A stretch of 64,000 nucleotides of DNA from an uncultured Saprospiraceae bacterium (GCA_937951615.1 CALFBH010000084.1:1-64000), one strand, 5' to 3'. Counted from the first letter of the stretch, positions 1-9,001 are shown. The notes: generated by a model not told the origin, from the letters alone. Numbers and translations are program-made.

Positions 1-2010
1 GCCGAAGAATGTAAAACCAGCCGTACCAGCAGGAGGATTCAAATTAGCAAGAACATCATCCGCTGTTGAACCAGCAGGACAATTCGTGAAATTACCCGCT
101 GCATCTACAAAATAGAAGGCTATCCAGCCAGAAGTACCAAGCGTACCGTCTGTAGGATATACATCAAAATTAGCATCTGTTGTACAGCCTCCCAAATCAA
201 CAGGTATCTGAAAACCAGCTCCTGAACACGCATCCGCAGGCGTAGGCTCTGCTAATGATACACAACCAGGTACTGCACAAGTTGCACAGGTTGCAGCTCC
301 TGTAAGAACAGGAAGTGCACAAGCAGCAGGTGCTGTAGCCAGCGCTGTCGCTGTCGCACTTGCAGAGAAATCATAATTCAAGGCATCACCATCTGCTACA
401 CACGTCACTGCTGTTGCTGACTCACATACCGTTGCATTAGCTGCCTGTAATTCAGCCGTTAATGTACCACAGGCTCCGTCTCCTGTTGTTACTACTGTTA
501 ATGGTGCAGGATAGACTGTTACATCATAACGCATTATTGCACAGTTTGGATCGTATTCAGCGAATCCGTCTCCATCTGAATCTAAACTATAGTCATAAGA
601 TACCATAAAGTATGTAGCAATAAACGGCGTACAGCCTGGATTAGTCCAACCTGCTGCGTCTGCTATTGTAGAAGTACAATCTAAATCAAAATCTAAATTA
701 AGTATCTCAGGATTAAGCGTTAATATATCACCATCTGCTCCAAGACCAAAAGTCTCTGTTACCTGGCTGGTAATATCTGGCATATAACCGGCAGGTGCCT
801 CAAAAGCACCACCAGAACTATAATAGAATAAATCTACAACCGTTCCACCAGCAGGTTGCCCAGTCAAATCACAGTTCGGTCCAACCGTCCACGTAATTCC
901 GCTGCCTGAACATACATTGCTAGCATCTATTGTTATATCCGGTACAGGACAAACCACTACAACTTCTGTTCTTGGTGTAACATCATTAATTGTACACTGA
1001 AAAAAGCAAGTTCCTTCTGCCGTACCTTGGCCAGCTTCATTAGTGGTACATATAGTATATACAGCACCTGCGGTAGCTGGCTCGAAGAGATTGACATCCG
1101 AAGTAGTTGCTATAGGTCCACTAGTCAAAGATGCACATGTGCCTGCTCCTGTACCAAATACTTCGTATGAAACAGCAGTAGACGCACAATCATTTGTTCC
1201 ATTCGTTGAATTTGTTTCTAGAACAGATCTTCCTGAACCGATATAGAATCCATCTGCTCCAGCAGGAACTGTGTATTCAAAACAGGTAGTAACCTGAGTA
1301 GTTCCATTAGCAGTTACATTAATAGGTACACCTAAACAATTTTCACCTCCATTTGTCTGAGTCTCTGTGTAAGTTTGAGAAATTGCATCAGGTGCAGTTT
1401 CATATATATTACAAACAGTAGTTCCAACTGCTGCGCAAGAAGCATCACAATCAACTGGACATGCTAGAGCTGCTGTATTTCCAGCAGCAGGGCCAATCGT
1501 AAAAGGATCTCCATTTTCGGAAAAATTATCTAGCATCATGATATAAAACTCCCCTGCTGTTACTGCACCAAGATTTACATCTGGTGTTAATCCGGTAAAA
1601 TCACAAGCTACTTCATTTGCTGAGCCAGAATCATCTACATCATTAGTACACCCTGAACTAAGGGCTGTTGCTAAATCAGCATATGGTCCCCATACGATAT
1701 AATCGTAATCAGTCGCTGCTGAAGCTGCTGTAAGGCTAAAATTCAGCGCTCCTGTAGTCTGCACTTCGAACCAGAACCATGCCGTAGCATTCTCATAGGC
1801 TCCACAAGAGGAATTACCTCCTCCGAATATACCTGTTCCTACATCTGTTACATTTCCTATGTCTGTTCCAGATGGATAAGTACCTGCATTGGATTCGCAG
1901 AATTGTTGTGCACTGATACAATCTGCATTACCTTGTGCGTATGCTTCTGTAGTTAATACAAAGAAAGCGAAACACATGCACAAATATATGTTTATGTTAA
2001 GTATTTTCAT
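1..2010 (-). CDS. Large secreted surface protein, C-terminus beyond window
   Basis: An open frame runs from an ATG at 2010 to the left edge without a stop (670 codons seen). The first ~26 residues are a signal peptide: MKIL, a hydrophobic stretch, then a cleavage site after AYAQ. The mature protein is rich in Ala, Thr, Gly, Asp and paired cysteines. Near its start it has an aromatic segment (AWFWFEV followed by DYDYIVWGPY), a pattern common at the N-terminus of Bacteroidota surface adhesins. No catalytic motif is visible. It probably ends in a T9SS sorting domain outside the window, but that is inference. The gene follows the 218-aa basic repeat protein after 38 bases on the same strand, so the two are probably cotranscribed. 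Function unknown; cell-surface or matrix protein is the best guess. Confidence 0.8.
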   Translation of the reverse strand, partial: MKILNINIYLCMCFAFFVLTTEAYAQGNADCISAQQFCESNAGTYPSGTDIGNVTDVGTGIFGGGNSSCGAYENATAWFWFEVQTTGALNFSLTAASAATDYDYIVWGPYADLATALSSGCTNDVDDSGSANEVACDFTGLTPDVNLGAVTAGEFYIMMLDNFSENGDPFTIGPAAGNTAALACPVDCDASCAAVGTTVCNIYETAPDAISQTYTETQTNGGENCLGVPINVTANGTTQVTTCFEYTVPAGADGFYIGSGRSVLETNSTNGTNDCASTAVSYEVFGTGAGTCASLTSGPIATTSDVNLFEPATAGAVYTICTTNEAGQGTAEGTCFFQCTINDVTPRTEVVVVCPVPDITIDASNVCSGSGITWTVGPNCDLTGQPAGGTVVDLFYYSSGGAFEAPAGYMPDITSQVTETFGLGADGDILTLNPEILNLDFDLDCTSTIADAAGWTNPGCTPFIATYFMVSYDYSLDSDGDGFAEYDPNCAIMRYDVTVYPAPLTVVTTGDGACGTLTAELQAANATVCESATAVTCVADGDALNYDFSASATATALATAPAACALPVLTGAATCATCAVPGCVSLAEPTPADACSGAGFQIPVDLGGCTTDANFDVYPTDGTLGTSGWIAFYFVDAAGNFTNCPAGSTADDVLANLNPPAGTAGFTFFG

Positions 2011-2048
2011 TTTAGTTTATTTTTCTGTTTTTATACTCAAAGAGTTAG

Positions 2049-2705
2049 CTATTTCTTAATTTGTAAGAGCTTTTTTTCAAGCTTTGCTTTCAGTAGGCTT
2101 CCCTCTGGCAAACTTTTTATACGTTGCTCTATTGCGTATTCTTTTTCTTTTAACTCTTCATTAGACAAAGCAGCTGTAGCAGCTTTATTTTCTTTAGAAA
2201 TATTCGTATTTTGTAAGTCTTTTGCGATAGACTGGGTCACTGCCTTACGTTCAGTAGAAACCGGAGATTTCGCACTTTTCACCTTAGAAGGCTTTGACGC
2301 AATTACTGGTTGATTAGCAGCAGCCTGCTTAACTGTAGGCTGTTCCGATACTGACTTACGCACAGCAAAAACCAGAGATTTTGCACTTTTCACCTTAGAA
2401 GGCTTTGATGCAATTACTGGTTGATTAGCAATAGTCTGTTTAACTGCAGACTTTTCTGATACTGACTTACGCACAGCAAAAACCGGAGATTTTGCACTTT
2501 TCACCTTAGAAGGCTTTGACGCAATTACTGGTTGATTAACAACAGTCTGTTTAACTGCAGACTTTTCCGATACTGACTTACGCACAGTAGAGACTTTCTC
2601 TTTATTCGTTTTTTCAACCTTCACTTGCGCATTTGCACTAAAGACAAGTAAAATTGCAAAACAAAAAGACATTGAAATTTTCATTAAAAATCGGATTCTT
2701 TTCAT
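2049..2705 (-). CDS. Secreted basic repeat protein
   Basis: 218 aa with a signal peptide (MKRIRFLMKI, hydrophobic core, cleavage after ANAQ). The middle is three tandem copies of a 37-residue unit (111 bp) containing VRKSVSE, NQPVIASKPSKVKSAKS and similar blocks; unit 3 starts to diverge and a remnant follows. The protein is strongly Lys/Ser-rich and basic. The last ~50 residues form a charged, probably helical segment (ELKEKEYAIEQRIKSLPEG). The DNA copies are nearly identical, so the array is recent or homogenised. No known domain is recognised. It is the first gene of a likely operon with the large surface protein downstream. A basic periplasmic or surface protein that binds acidic polymers is possible but not supported by any motif. 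Confidence 0.75.
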   Translation of the reverse strand: MKRIRFLMKISMSFCFAILLVFSANAQVKVEKTNKEKVSTVRKSVSEKSAVKQTVVNQPVIASKPSKVKSAKSPVFAVRKSVSEKSAVKQTIANQPVIASKPSKVKSAKSLVFAVRKSVSEQPTVKQAAANQPVIASKPSKVKSAKSPVSTERKAVTQSIAKDLQNTNISKENKAATAALSNEELKEKEYAIEQRIKSLPEGSLLKAKLEKKLLQIKK

Positions 2706-3420
2706 AACAATTAGGAATTTTTATTTTATAGAAAAAAAATTAGAAGATAACTTAATTAAACACATATAGCTTACCAAGATAGTCAGTTTGACTATCAGAC
2801 AATACTAAAGTAAAATTTAGTTAAAAATAAATTTTATGTGAAACAATATATATGCGTAACAGGCTAAAGGATAGCCCGTTAAGAGTGGATTCTTTTCTTT
2901 TCATAACACAATGGTTTAGGTCAAATGGTTTGGTGTTTCATAGCATTGAACACCGCTTGAAGTGTGAAATTACAAAAATAATCTACAGCTAGTAGAATTT
3001 TTATAAAAAAAAAATCAAAAAAAACCATCTTTCATGCTCACAAAAGCCTGTCTTTACACCGTCACAATTTAAAATAAAAATAAAAATAAATGAATAAATG
3101 AATATTTCATTCCAAAAAAAACATGGCATCTCACATCTAAATAACTTCCTCTCAAGCTAGTGGTAGATTTAGGGCAAAAATGATAACTATCAATAATTTA
3201 TGCATAAATAATTTAAATAGTTGCTTTAAAACTTATTTTAAATTAAATGATAGTCGCTTTCATTTACACCTTAGTTAAAAAAATAATCACATAGATTATT
3301 CCATTAACTAAACAATACATACGTAGTCACTTCTTTATCAATTTTATTACGAAATATTATTTTTTCAAGCGCATCTTGTCTACTGTAATTTATTTTTCAA
3401 TCACAGTAAAAAAAAACATC
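2706..3420. other. AT-rich intergenic region, no gene
   Basis: A 715-base AT-rich gap between divergently oriented genes. No convincing coding region is visible. It contains two short inverted repeats: a 19-bp element at 2778-2796 (8-bp arms GATAGTCA/TGACTATC around GTT) upstream of the basic repeat protein, and a weaker hairpin at 2858-2880 (GGCTA/TAGCC core). The promoters of the flanking genes must lie here, but I cannot place them with confidence. Confidence 0.6.
2778..2796. promoter_or_regulatory. Palindrome, possible operator
   Basis: Perfect inverted repeat GATAGTCA-GTT-TGACTATC, 73 bases upstream of the ATG of the basic repeat protein. Size and position fit a dimeric regulator site. 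There is no T-tract, so a terminator is unlikely. The regulator is unknown. Confidence 0.35.
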
Positions 3421-3789
3421 ATGCTTAGATTATTATTATTTATGAGCACACTCATAGTATTTATGTGTGGCACTCTCAAACTCAATGCAACTAATAATCC
3501 ACCTACTAACACAAACAATCCACCTAGAGTTACCATCACTTCTCCAAAACATCTTCAGGTCTTCAGTGGAGGAACAACTTTTGTAACAATTTCAGCTAAA
3601 GCTTCTGATTTTGGTGGCTCTATTTTCAAAGTTGACTTTGTAGTTAATGGACAAATTATTGGTACAGACACTACCGCACCTTATCGAAGCGGTGTAGCAT
3701 TACAGCCAGGAAAATATGATGTATATGCCGTGGCAACAGATAATGATGCTAATGTTTCTTATGCAAAAGTGAGAATAAAGGTGGAATAA
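3421..3789 (+). CDS. Small secreted single Ig-like domain protein (copy 1)
   Basis: 122 aa from the ATG at 3421. I prefer this start to the in-frame ATG at 3376 because a signal peptide (MLRLLLFMSTLIVFMCG, cleaved near LNA) begins exactly there. After a short Asn/Pro/Thr linker comes one bacterial Ig-like domain of the Big_7 type: VTITSP, then DFVVNGQIIGTDTTAPYRSG, the PGKYDVYAVATDND strand and a terminal KVRIKV. Such domains usually occur as repeats inside large proteins; here one stands alone. It is the first of three tandem paralogues, each with its own downstream terminator, so each is probably a separate transcription unit. No sorting domain or lipobox. Function unknown. Confidence 0.8.
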   Translation: MLRLLLFMSTLIVFMCGTLKLNATNNPPTNTNNPPRVTITSPKHLQVFSGGTTFVTISAKASDFGGSIFKVDFVVNGQIIGTDTTAPYRSGVALQPGKYDVYAVATDNDANVSYAKVRIKVE

Positions 3790-3813
3790 TCAATTAGATA
3801 TTCTATAAGAAAC

Positions 3814-3850
3814 AATAAGCCGAATCATGGCAGCCATGATTCGGCTTATT
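3814..3850 (+). terminator. Intrinsic terminator after Ig-like copy 1
   Basis: Perfect 17-bp inverted repeat (arms 3814-3830 and 3834-3850, loop CAG) reading AATAAGCCGAATCATGG on the left arm, 24 bases after the stop codon. A near copy of the core follows Ig-like gene 2. Confidence 0.8.
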
Positions 3851-3983
3851 TATTAACAAGGTAAGCACCAATTCTGAATTATTTAAAATTTTATTAGCTA
3901 GTAATTATCCATTTAAAACACTAAGCATACACGGTTTCCTAATTATCAATCATATTTTTTCAAACACACACATAAAAAAATCT

Positions 3984-4379
3984 ATGCTTAAACAAGTTAC
4001 TTATTTATTGAAAGGAAAAATGGTATTATTAGCAATGGCTTTAACATTAACTGCTTATGCCACAGAAGCTACTGATTCTCCAACGGTCGTTATTGTCTCA
4101 CCGACTGTAAATCAGATGTTCAACTCATCATCGCTTGCAGTTTTTGCAGCTAATGCCACCGACAATGACGGCACCATCGTCGACGTCAAATTCTATGTGG
4201 GAAAGGTTCTTATAGATACAGATACTTCTTATCCTTATCGTACAGGTGTTAATCTGGCTCCAGGTAGATATACATTGATGATTGTTGCCACAGACAATGA
4301 TGGCAATATCGGTGCAAGCTCAAAGGATTTTATTGTGCTTGGACAAGGTCTCGATTCTTCTCTCAATAACAAATTTTGA
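3984..4379 (+). CDS. Small secreted single Ig-like domain protein (copy 2)
   Basis: 131 aa. The N-terminus (MLKQVTYLLKGKMVLLAMALTLTAYA) is a signal peptide. One Big_7-like Ig domain follows, with TVVIVSP, DNDGTIVDVKFYVGKVLIDTD, SYPYRTGVNLAPGRYT and VATDNDGNIG, clearly paralogous to the genes on either side. The DxDG signature loops may bind calcium. A ~15-residue tail (GQGLDSSLNNKF) replaces the short end of copy 1. It is separated from both neighbours by terminator hairpins. No catalytic residues; probably a secreted binding or structural protein. Confidence 0.8.
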   Translation: MLKQVTYLLKGKMVLLAMALTLTAYATEATDSPTVVIVSPTVNQMFNSSSLAVFAANATDNDGTIVDVKFYVGKVLIDTDTSYPYRTGVNLAPGRYTLMIVATDNDGNIGASSKDFIVLGQGLDSSLNNKF

Positions 4380-4410
4380 AATTTCTTAGTTGGAGTTAAA
4401 CAGACAGATA

Positions 4411-4447
4411 AAAAGTCGAATCATACCAGTTATGATTCGGCTTTTTT
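4411..4447 (+). terminator. Intrinsic terminator after Ig-like copy 2
   Basis: Inverted repeat with 15-bp arms (4411-4425 and 4431-4445, one G-U pair), loop CCAGT, followed by a run of T. It shares the CGAATCAT/ATGATTCGGCTT core with the terminator of copy 1, so the terminator was duplicated with the gene. Confidence 0.8.
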
Positions 4448-4580
4448 GTCACAAAACACAAACAATCACCAATACGACTTAATGCCATGTCACAAACTAC
4501 TGACAATCGTCAAAATGGCACAGAAGTTGTCAAAGCAACATTATTAAAAAACAAATCAATTAACAAACTTTATATTCAAG

Positions 4581-4964
4581 ATGAAATACTTTTTAAAGAC
4601 TGCCCTACTCGTACTCGTTGCTTGCTTAACTTTCACAGCCCATGCTGCTGACACGCCACCTACTGTTGCTATAACAAGCCCTGGTAATGGACAAGTTTTT
4701 GTTGGTACTACAATGGTACTTTTATCTGCTATGGCATCTGATGCTGATGGTACTATTGTCGGTGTAGAATTTTTGGTCAATGGTGTATTGGTCGGTACTG
4801 ATACCACTTTTCCTTATCGTACAGGAACGGTTCTGGCACCTGGCAGACATACAATTACGGTACAAGCCAGCGATAATGACGGAAATGTTTCTTTTGACAC
4901 GCTGGAAGTTACTGTGTATGACAAATTAATTAATGCTACTTTGAGTACGCCTTTACGCCTTTAG
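4581..4964 (+). CDS. Small secreted single Ig-like domain protein (copy 3)
   Basis: 127 aa. Signal peptide MKYFLKTALLVLVACLTFTAHA, then one Big_7-like Ig domain with TVAITSPGNGQVF, SDADGTIVGVEFLVNGVLVG, TDTTFPYRTGTVLAPGRHT and SDNDGNVSF. It is closest to copy 2 in the PYRTG-x(3)-LAPGR segment. A 15-residue tail follows. Third and last of the tandem set; a terminator hairpin lies about 100 bases downstream. The role is unknown; the context suggests a family of small exported proteins expanded by local duplication. Confidence 0.8.
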   Translation: MKYFLKTALLVLVACLTFTAHAADTPPTVAITSPGNGQVFVGTTMVLLSAMASDADGTIVGVEFLVNGVLVGTDTTFPYRTGTVLAPGRHTITVQASDNDGNVSFDTLEVTVYDKLINATLSTPLRL

Positions 4965-5067
4965 AAGAGAGAGGAGAGACCGCTTCGCTGTCAGAAGAGA
5001 TTGTTAATTTTCACTTCGTAAAAATCTCTTATTCTCCTAATTCAATCCTTTTCAAACAAGATTTAAC

Positions 5068-5100
5068 AACCGAACTGTGTCTAACATGGTTCGGTTTTTT
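5068..5100 (+). terminator. Intrinsic terminator after Ig-like copy 3
   Basis: Stem AACCGAAC/GTTCGGTT (5068-5075 and 5089-5096) followed directly by TTTT. Between the stop codon and this hairpin, around 4968-5010, is a purine-rich GAGAGAGGAGAGACC word that recurs at 8113. Confidence 0.7.
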
Positions 5101-5144
5101 GTTTTATATGCCTTAACTCAATTGACAAGTTACTATATTTGTGG

Positions 5145-5268
5145 GCAGGTTGTGAGTTGCGAGTTGCGGGTTGCAGGTTGCATTCGGCACTTCTTCCAAC
5201 TAAAACGCTGTTTCTATTATTATAAAAATACGTCAACACATCAGCACCCCAACACATCAACACAAACA
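5145..5268. repeat. Word-like intergenic direct repeats
   Basis: Two short repeat types upstream of the nucleotidyltransferase: four copies of a GAGTTGCGGGTTGC-like heptamer repeat at about 5145-5182, and CAACACATCA words at about 5230-5268. The first recurs at 48.7 kb and 57.2 kb. The second is the complement of the octamer repeat at 25.8 kb. Confidence 0.6.
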
Positions 5269-5275
5269 AGATAAC

Positions 5276-6283
5276 ATGAAAATTATTATTCCAATGGCAG
5301 GTCGCGGGTCGCGCCTGCGCCCACATACGCTGACTATTCCAAAACCTTTGATACCCGTAGCTGGTAAGCCACTGGTGCAACGTATTGTAGAAGATCTCGC
5401 TGCTGCTTTTGCTGGCAAAGTGGAGGAAGTGGGCTTTATTATTGCCCCTGATTTTGGTGCGCAAACGGAGGCTGATCTTAAAGAGGTCGCTGCAAGCGTA
5501 GGCGCGAAAGCTAGTATTTATTATCAAAGAGAACCACTTGGCACTGCTCATGCTATTTTGTGTGCAAAAGAGAGTTTGTCGGGCAATTGTATTGTCGCTT
5601 TTGCAGATACTTTATTTGACATGAAATTCAAACTAGATACGGAGAAGGATGGTGTCATCTGGGTTCAGCGCGTAGAAGATCCTTCTGCTTTTGGTGTAGT
5701 AGAACTGCATGAGGAGGGTTACATTAGCAATTTTGTGGAGAAGCCGAAAGAGTTTGTTTCTGATATGGCGATTATCGGTATTTATTATTTTCGTGATGGC
5801 GAATATCTGCGTAGCGAGTTGCAATATCTGCTCGATAATGATATAAAAGATAAAGGCGAATATCAACTGACAAATGCGCTGGATAATATGCGACAAAAAG
5901 GGACACGCTTTTATCCAGGTGAGATTGAAGAGTGGCTCGATTGTGGTAATAAAAACAATGTGATATATAGCAACCAACGAATTTTGGAGCTCAATAAAGC
6001 GTCGGATTGGGTGGATAAAAGTGCTACCGTGAACAATTCGACAATCATTCCGCCTTGCTATATTGGGGCAAATGCAGTGATTGAAAATACAGTTCTTGGA
6101 CCTCATGTTTCTGTTGGAGACAACACTTTGGTACAAAATTGCGTAATAAAGAATAGTGTGATTCAAAATGACACTGTTGTTAAAGATGCTATACTGGAAA
6201 ACTCTATGCTGGGTAATCGTGTTGATTATTCGGGAAAAGTATCAGAAATTAGTATTGGAGATTATTCTGTCGTGGTTGGGTGA
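5276..6283 (+). CDS. Sugar-phosphate nucleotidyltransferase with left-handed beta-helix
   Basis: 335 aa. Transfers a nucleotide from an NTP to a sugar 1-phosphate, feeding surface polysaccharide or cell-envelope synthesis. The N-terminus has the family signature (MAGRGSRLRPHTLTIPKPL, residues ~7-25) with the NTP-binding G-x-G-x-R and the conserved PKP lysine. A metal-binding Asp follows in FADTLFD. Residues ~240-330 are hexapeptide repeats (ATVNNSTIIPPCYIGANAVI and later) forming a left-handed beta-helix. The substrate cannot be read from sequence; glucose-1-P thymidylyl- and mannose-1-P guanylyl-type enzymes look alike at this level. It starts a three-gene run with the TPR protein (62-base gap) and the DUF4292 lipoprotein. 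I recall this gene order as conserved in Bacteroidota, usually followed by an EnvC-type murein hydrolase activator. Confidence 0.9.
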   Translation: MKIIIPMAGRGSRLRPHTLTIPKPLIPVAGKPLVQRIVEDLAAAFAGKVEEVGFIIAPDFGAQTEADLKEVAASVGAKASIYYQREPLGTAHAILCAKESLSGNCIVAFADTLFDMKFKLDTEKDGVIWVQRVEDPSAFGVVELHEEGYISNFVEKPKEFVSDMAIIGIYYFRDGEYLRSELQYLLDNDIKDKGEYQLTNALDNMRQKGTRFYPGEIEEWLDCGNKNNVIYSNQRILELNKASDWVDKSATVNNSTIIPPCYIGANAVIENTVLGPHVSVGDNTLVQNCVIKNSVIQNDTVVKDAILENSMLGNRVDYSGKVSEISIGDYSVVVG

Positions 6284-6345
6284 TAAAATATTGAAATTGA
6301 GACAATTCACGAATTGTCTTAACTGTTAAAACAAAAAACATACAA

Positions 6346-8082
6346 TTGAAAATAAGACACATCATATTACTGGTCTTTTTATTATCGGGCAATGTGTTTG
6401 CACAGCCGATATTGGAAAACAAATTGAATAAGCAATATAAAGAACGCCCTACGGAGCGGGAATTATTGTTGCAGAAAGTATTCATTGAAGCCAATAAGGA
6501 AAAATTATTGGGTAATTTTGAGGATGCTATTTATCTTTTTAAAGAAGTCATTGGCAAAGACAAAAAAAATGATGTGGCTTTCTTTGAGTTGGCTAAATTG
6601 TATGCGCTGAGTAAAGAGGAGGATAAAGCCGTTCGGGCAGTCAAAGATGCGCTGGATTTGAATCGTGATAATTTGTGGTATAATTTATTTTATGCCGATT
6701 TGCTGATGCAGCAAAATAATTATCAAAATGCATCCAGCGTATATGAACAGCTCATCAAAGCTTATCCCGATAATGAGGACTTGTATTTTGAACAGGCTTA
6801 TATTCTAACCAAAGCCGAAAAACCAGAGCAGGCTATAAAGGTGTATGATTTATTGGAAAGCAGAACAGGAGTTAATCCCGATATTTCCAAACAGAAGTAC
6901 GACCTGTATATGCGGATGAATAAACCGGCAAAAGCCGAGGAAGTTCTGCTGACTCTGGTCGAAGCTCATTCTTATGATTCCAATTACCACTTAATTCTTG
7001 CCGACCATTATGAACGGATTGGTAAAAAGGATAAAGCGGTAGCCGTTTATAAAAAAATACTCACCATAGATCCTGAACAACCTAATGCAACTTTAGCCCT
7101 TGCTGAGATGTATGAAGATAAAGGTGAGACCGCTAATTACCTCAAATCTATGCAAGGTGTATTCAGTAATCCTGATGTCAGTATTGATTTAAAAATTCAG
7201 GAAATTGTTCCTTATATCAAATTGGTGTCGGAAACAGATGATGGCTTTGTAAAGAAAGAAGCGATTCGTCTCACTCAAATCCTGACAGAAACACATCCCA
7301 ATGAAGCCAAAGCCTTTTCGGTACACGGTGATATGCTCAATTATTGCGATAAGCCCGAACAGGCACTCACGCAATACAAACAGGCGGTCGAACTGAAAAG
7401 CAATGCTTTTGTTGTTTGGGAGCAGATATTTTTCATCAATTCTGCCTTGAATCAGCCTGACCAACTCCACGAAAATACAGAAGCTGCATTGGAGTTGTTT
7501 CCCAATCAGCCGAGTGTTTATTTTTTCAATGGCTTGGCAAAAGGTCAATTAAAAAAGCATAAAGAAGCGGTAGAAACGCTGGAAGAAGCACTGCTCATGG
7601 TCGGTAAAAATCAGTCCTTGAAAGAGCAGATTCTTATACAAATAGGCGTCAACTATCACGGTTTGAATAAATATACCAAATCAGATGAAGCTTTTGAGCA
7701 GGTCTTGGCAATAAATGATAAGAATCCACTGGCGCTGAATAATTACGGTTATTACCTCGCTGTACGTGGAGAGCAGATGGAACGTGCAGAGAAAATGGTG
7801 TTAGAGGCAACTAAATTGTCGCCCAATGACCCTTCCATTCAGGATACTTATGGCTGGATTTTGTACAAAAAGAAAAAATATAAGGAAGCTCAAAAATGGA
7901 TTAGAAAAGCCCTGGATAGCGGTGCGGGCAATAACCCGACCGTACTTGAAAATTATGGGGATGTTTTGTATAAACTGGATGATGTGGAAGAAGCGGTAAA
8001 GTACTGGCAACTGGCGCAGGAAAAGGGCGCAAATTCTGAGGTATTGGATAAAAAAATCGCAGAACGAAAATTATATGAGTAA
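6346..8082 (+). CDS. Periplasmic tetratricopeptide repeat protein
   Basis: 578 aa from a TTG start at 6346. No ATG is available before the signal peptide, which begins right at this codon (MKIRHIILLVFLLSGNVFAQ). The mature protein is almost entirely TPR helices. Clear units include NFEDAIYLFKEVI, QNASSVYEQLIKAYP, EQAIKVYDLL, DKAVAVYKKILTIDPE and, near the end, NNPTVLENYGDVLYKLDDVEEAVKYWQLA. About 14 units fit. Such proteins act as protein-interaction scaffolds. Its place between the nucleotidyltransferase and DUF4292 genes points to an envelope-assembly role. It overlaps the DUF4292 gene by 8 bases if that gene starts at 8075. Confidence 0.9.
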   Translation: MKIRHIILLVFLLSGNVFAQPILENKLNKQYKERPTERELLLQKVFIEANKEKLLGNFEDAIYLFKEVIGKDKKNDVAFFELAKLYALSKEEDKAVRAVKDALDLNRDNLWYNLFYADLLMQQNNYQNASSVYEQLIKAYPDNEDLYFEQAYILTKAEKPEQAIKVYDLLESRTGVNPDISKQKYDLYMRMNKPAKAEEVLLTLVEAHSYDSNYHLILADHYERIGKKDKAVAVYKKILTIDPEQPNATLALAEMYEDKGETANYLKSMQGVFSNPDVSIDLKIQEIVPYIKLVSETDDGFVKKEAIRLTQILTETHPNEAKAFSVHGDMLNYCDKPEQALTQYKQAVELKSNAFVVWEQIFFINSALNQPDQLHENTEAALELFPNQPSVYFFNGLAKGQLKKHKEAVETLEEALLMVGKNQSLKEQILIQIGVNYHGLNKYTKSDEAFEQVLAINDKNPLALNNYGYYLAVRGEQMERAEKMVLEATKLSPNDPSIQDTYGWILYKKKKYKEAQKWIRKALDSGAGNNPTVLENYGDVLYKLDDVEEAVKYWQLAQEKGANSEVLDKKIAERKLYE

Positions 8083-9001
8083 GTCTAAAGACCTCCCGAT
8101 AATTATCGGGATTGAGAGAGGAGAGACCATGCCTGTGGCATTGAGAGAAGAGAGAGGTTTGAAGCGAGAAACGGGAAGCGGGAGGCGAGACGAGAGACTT
8201 GACCTGTGGTCGCTATGGACTATCGACTATCGACTATCGACCACTGCTCTTCTATGCAGCTTGCTTGCTATTTGTTTAGTCTTGTCTTCCTGCAAAGCGA
8301 AGAAAGGTGCTTCGGGTAATCTTAAAAACAAATCCACCAACTTTCTTGTAGATCAACTTCAGGGCAATCAACTGGATGTGGATTGGTTTAGTGCGAAAGC
8401 AAAATTGATTCCTAGTGGCTTAGGCATGAATACTTCTTTTTCTGCCAATATTCGGATAAAAAAAGACAGCCTCATTTGGATGAATGCGAGTAAAATGAGC
8501 TTGGAAGCAGCTCGTGTGCTAATTCGCCCCGACTCGGTATTTATCCTCAGTCGTTTTGATAAAATTTATTACGCCCGCCCATTGAGTTATGTGGAATCGG
8601 AGTTCAATCTACCTGCTGATTTTCAGTTGCTGCAGGATATGATTCTCGGCAATGCCATTCTTTTTGATGGTGATAATACTGTGTCCAAAAAATTGGAAAA
8701 TCGTTATATCTTGGCCAATAAAGATGAAGAAATGCAGCTTGAATATCGACTTGGCAATGCTCCTACTTATTTGCTGGAAGAAATGTCGGTAAACGATTCC
8801 TCTAATGCGCGCAGTTTTTCTATTGATTTTTCAGATTACCAAATCCACCATTCTAAAAAGAATTTCGCGCACGGACGCAAGATTAAACTCAATAGTGCCG
8901 CCACAGGCGAAGCTGGTCTGTCTATTGATTTTTCTAAGGTGGAATTTAATGTGCCTAAGAAAATGCCTTTTTCGGTGTCTTCTCGGTATGAAGCCCGATA
9001 A
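8075..9001 (+). CDS. DUF4292-type outer-membrane lipoprotein, start uncertain
   Basis: 308 aa if the ATG at 8075 is used. The conserved part begins with a lipoprotein signal (LLCSLLAICLVLSSC, residues ~59-73) followed by KAKKGASG and a DUF4292-like body (FLVDQLQGNQLDVDWFSAK, then a beta-rich LolA/LolB-like region: IRIKKDSLIWMNASK, PDSVFILSRFDKIYYARPL). The first ~58 residues are not protein-like. They are translated from intergenic repeat DNA: an 18-bp palindrome, purine-rich GAGAGAGGAG words, and an ACTATCG tandem. Repeat DNA therefore seems to have inserted between the native start and the signal peptide, or translation begins at an unusual codon such as CTG near 8200. If only the long form is made, the lipobox is internal and export may fail. 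Confidence 0.7.
   Translation: MSKSKDLPIIIGIERGETMPVALREERGLKRETGSGRRDERLDLWSLWTIDYRLSTTALLCSLLAICLVLSSCKAKKGASGNLKNKSTNFLVDQLQGNQLDVDWFSAKAKLIPSGLGMNTSFSANIRIKKDSLIWMNASKMSLEAARVLIRPDSVFILSRFDKIYYARPLSYVESEFNLPADFQLLQDMILGNAILFDGDNTVSKKLENRYILANKDEEMQLEYRLGNAPTYLLEEMSVNDSSNARSFSIDFSDYQIHHSKKNFAHGRKIKLNSAATGEAGLSIDFSKVEFNVPKKMPFSVSSRYEAR
8094..8111. repeat. 18-bp perfect palindrome, copy 1
   Basis: TCCCGATAATTATCGGGA, perfectly self-complementary. An identical 18-mer is at 63253-63270. Here it lies inside the N-terminal extension of the DUF4292 frame. Confidence 0.85.
8112..8245. repeat. Intergenic-type repeats inside a reading frame
   Basis: Purine-rich GAGAGAGGAGAGACC words (also near 4970) flank a small ATGCC/GGCAT hairpin. 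Then comes GTGGTCG...CGACCAC enclosing three ACTATCG copies. The same word family appears at 28275-28350, where no gene is present. Confidence 0.65.

Noticed and set aside
5077-5551. Short frames between the Ig-like and nucleotidyltransferase genes
   Set aside because: They run through a terminator hairpin and word-like repeats, and the minus-strand one overlaps a well-supported gene.
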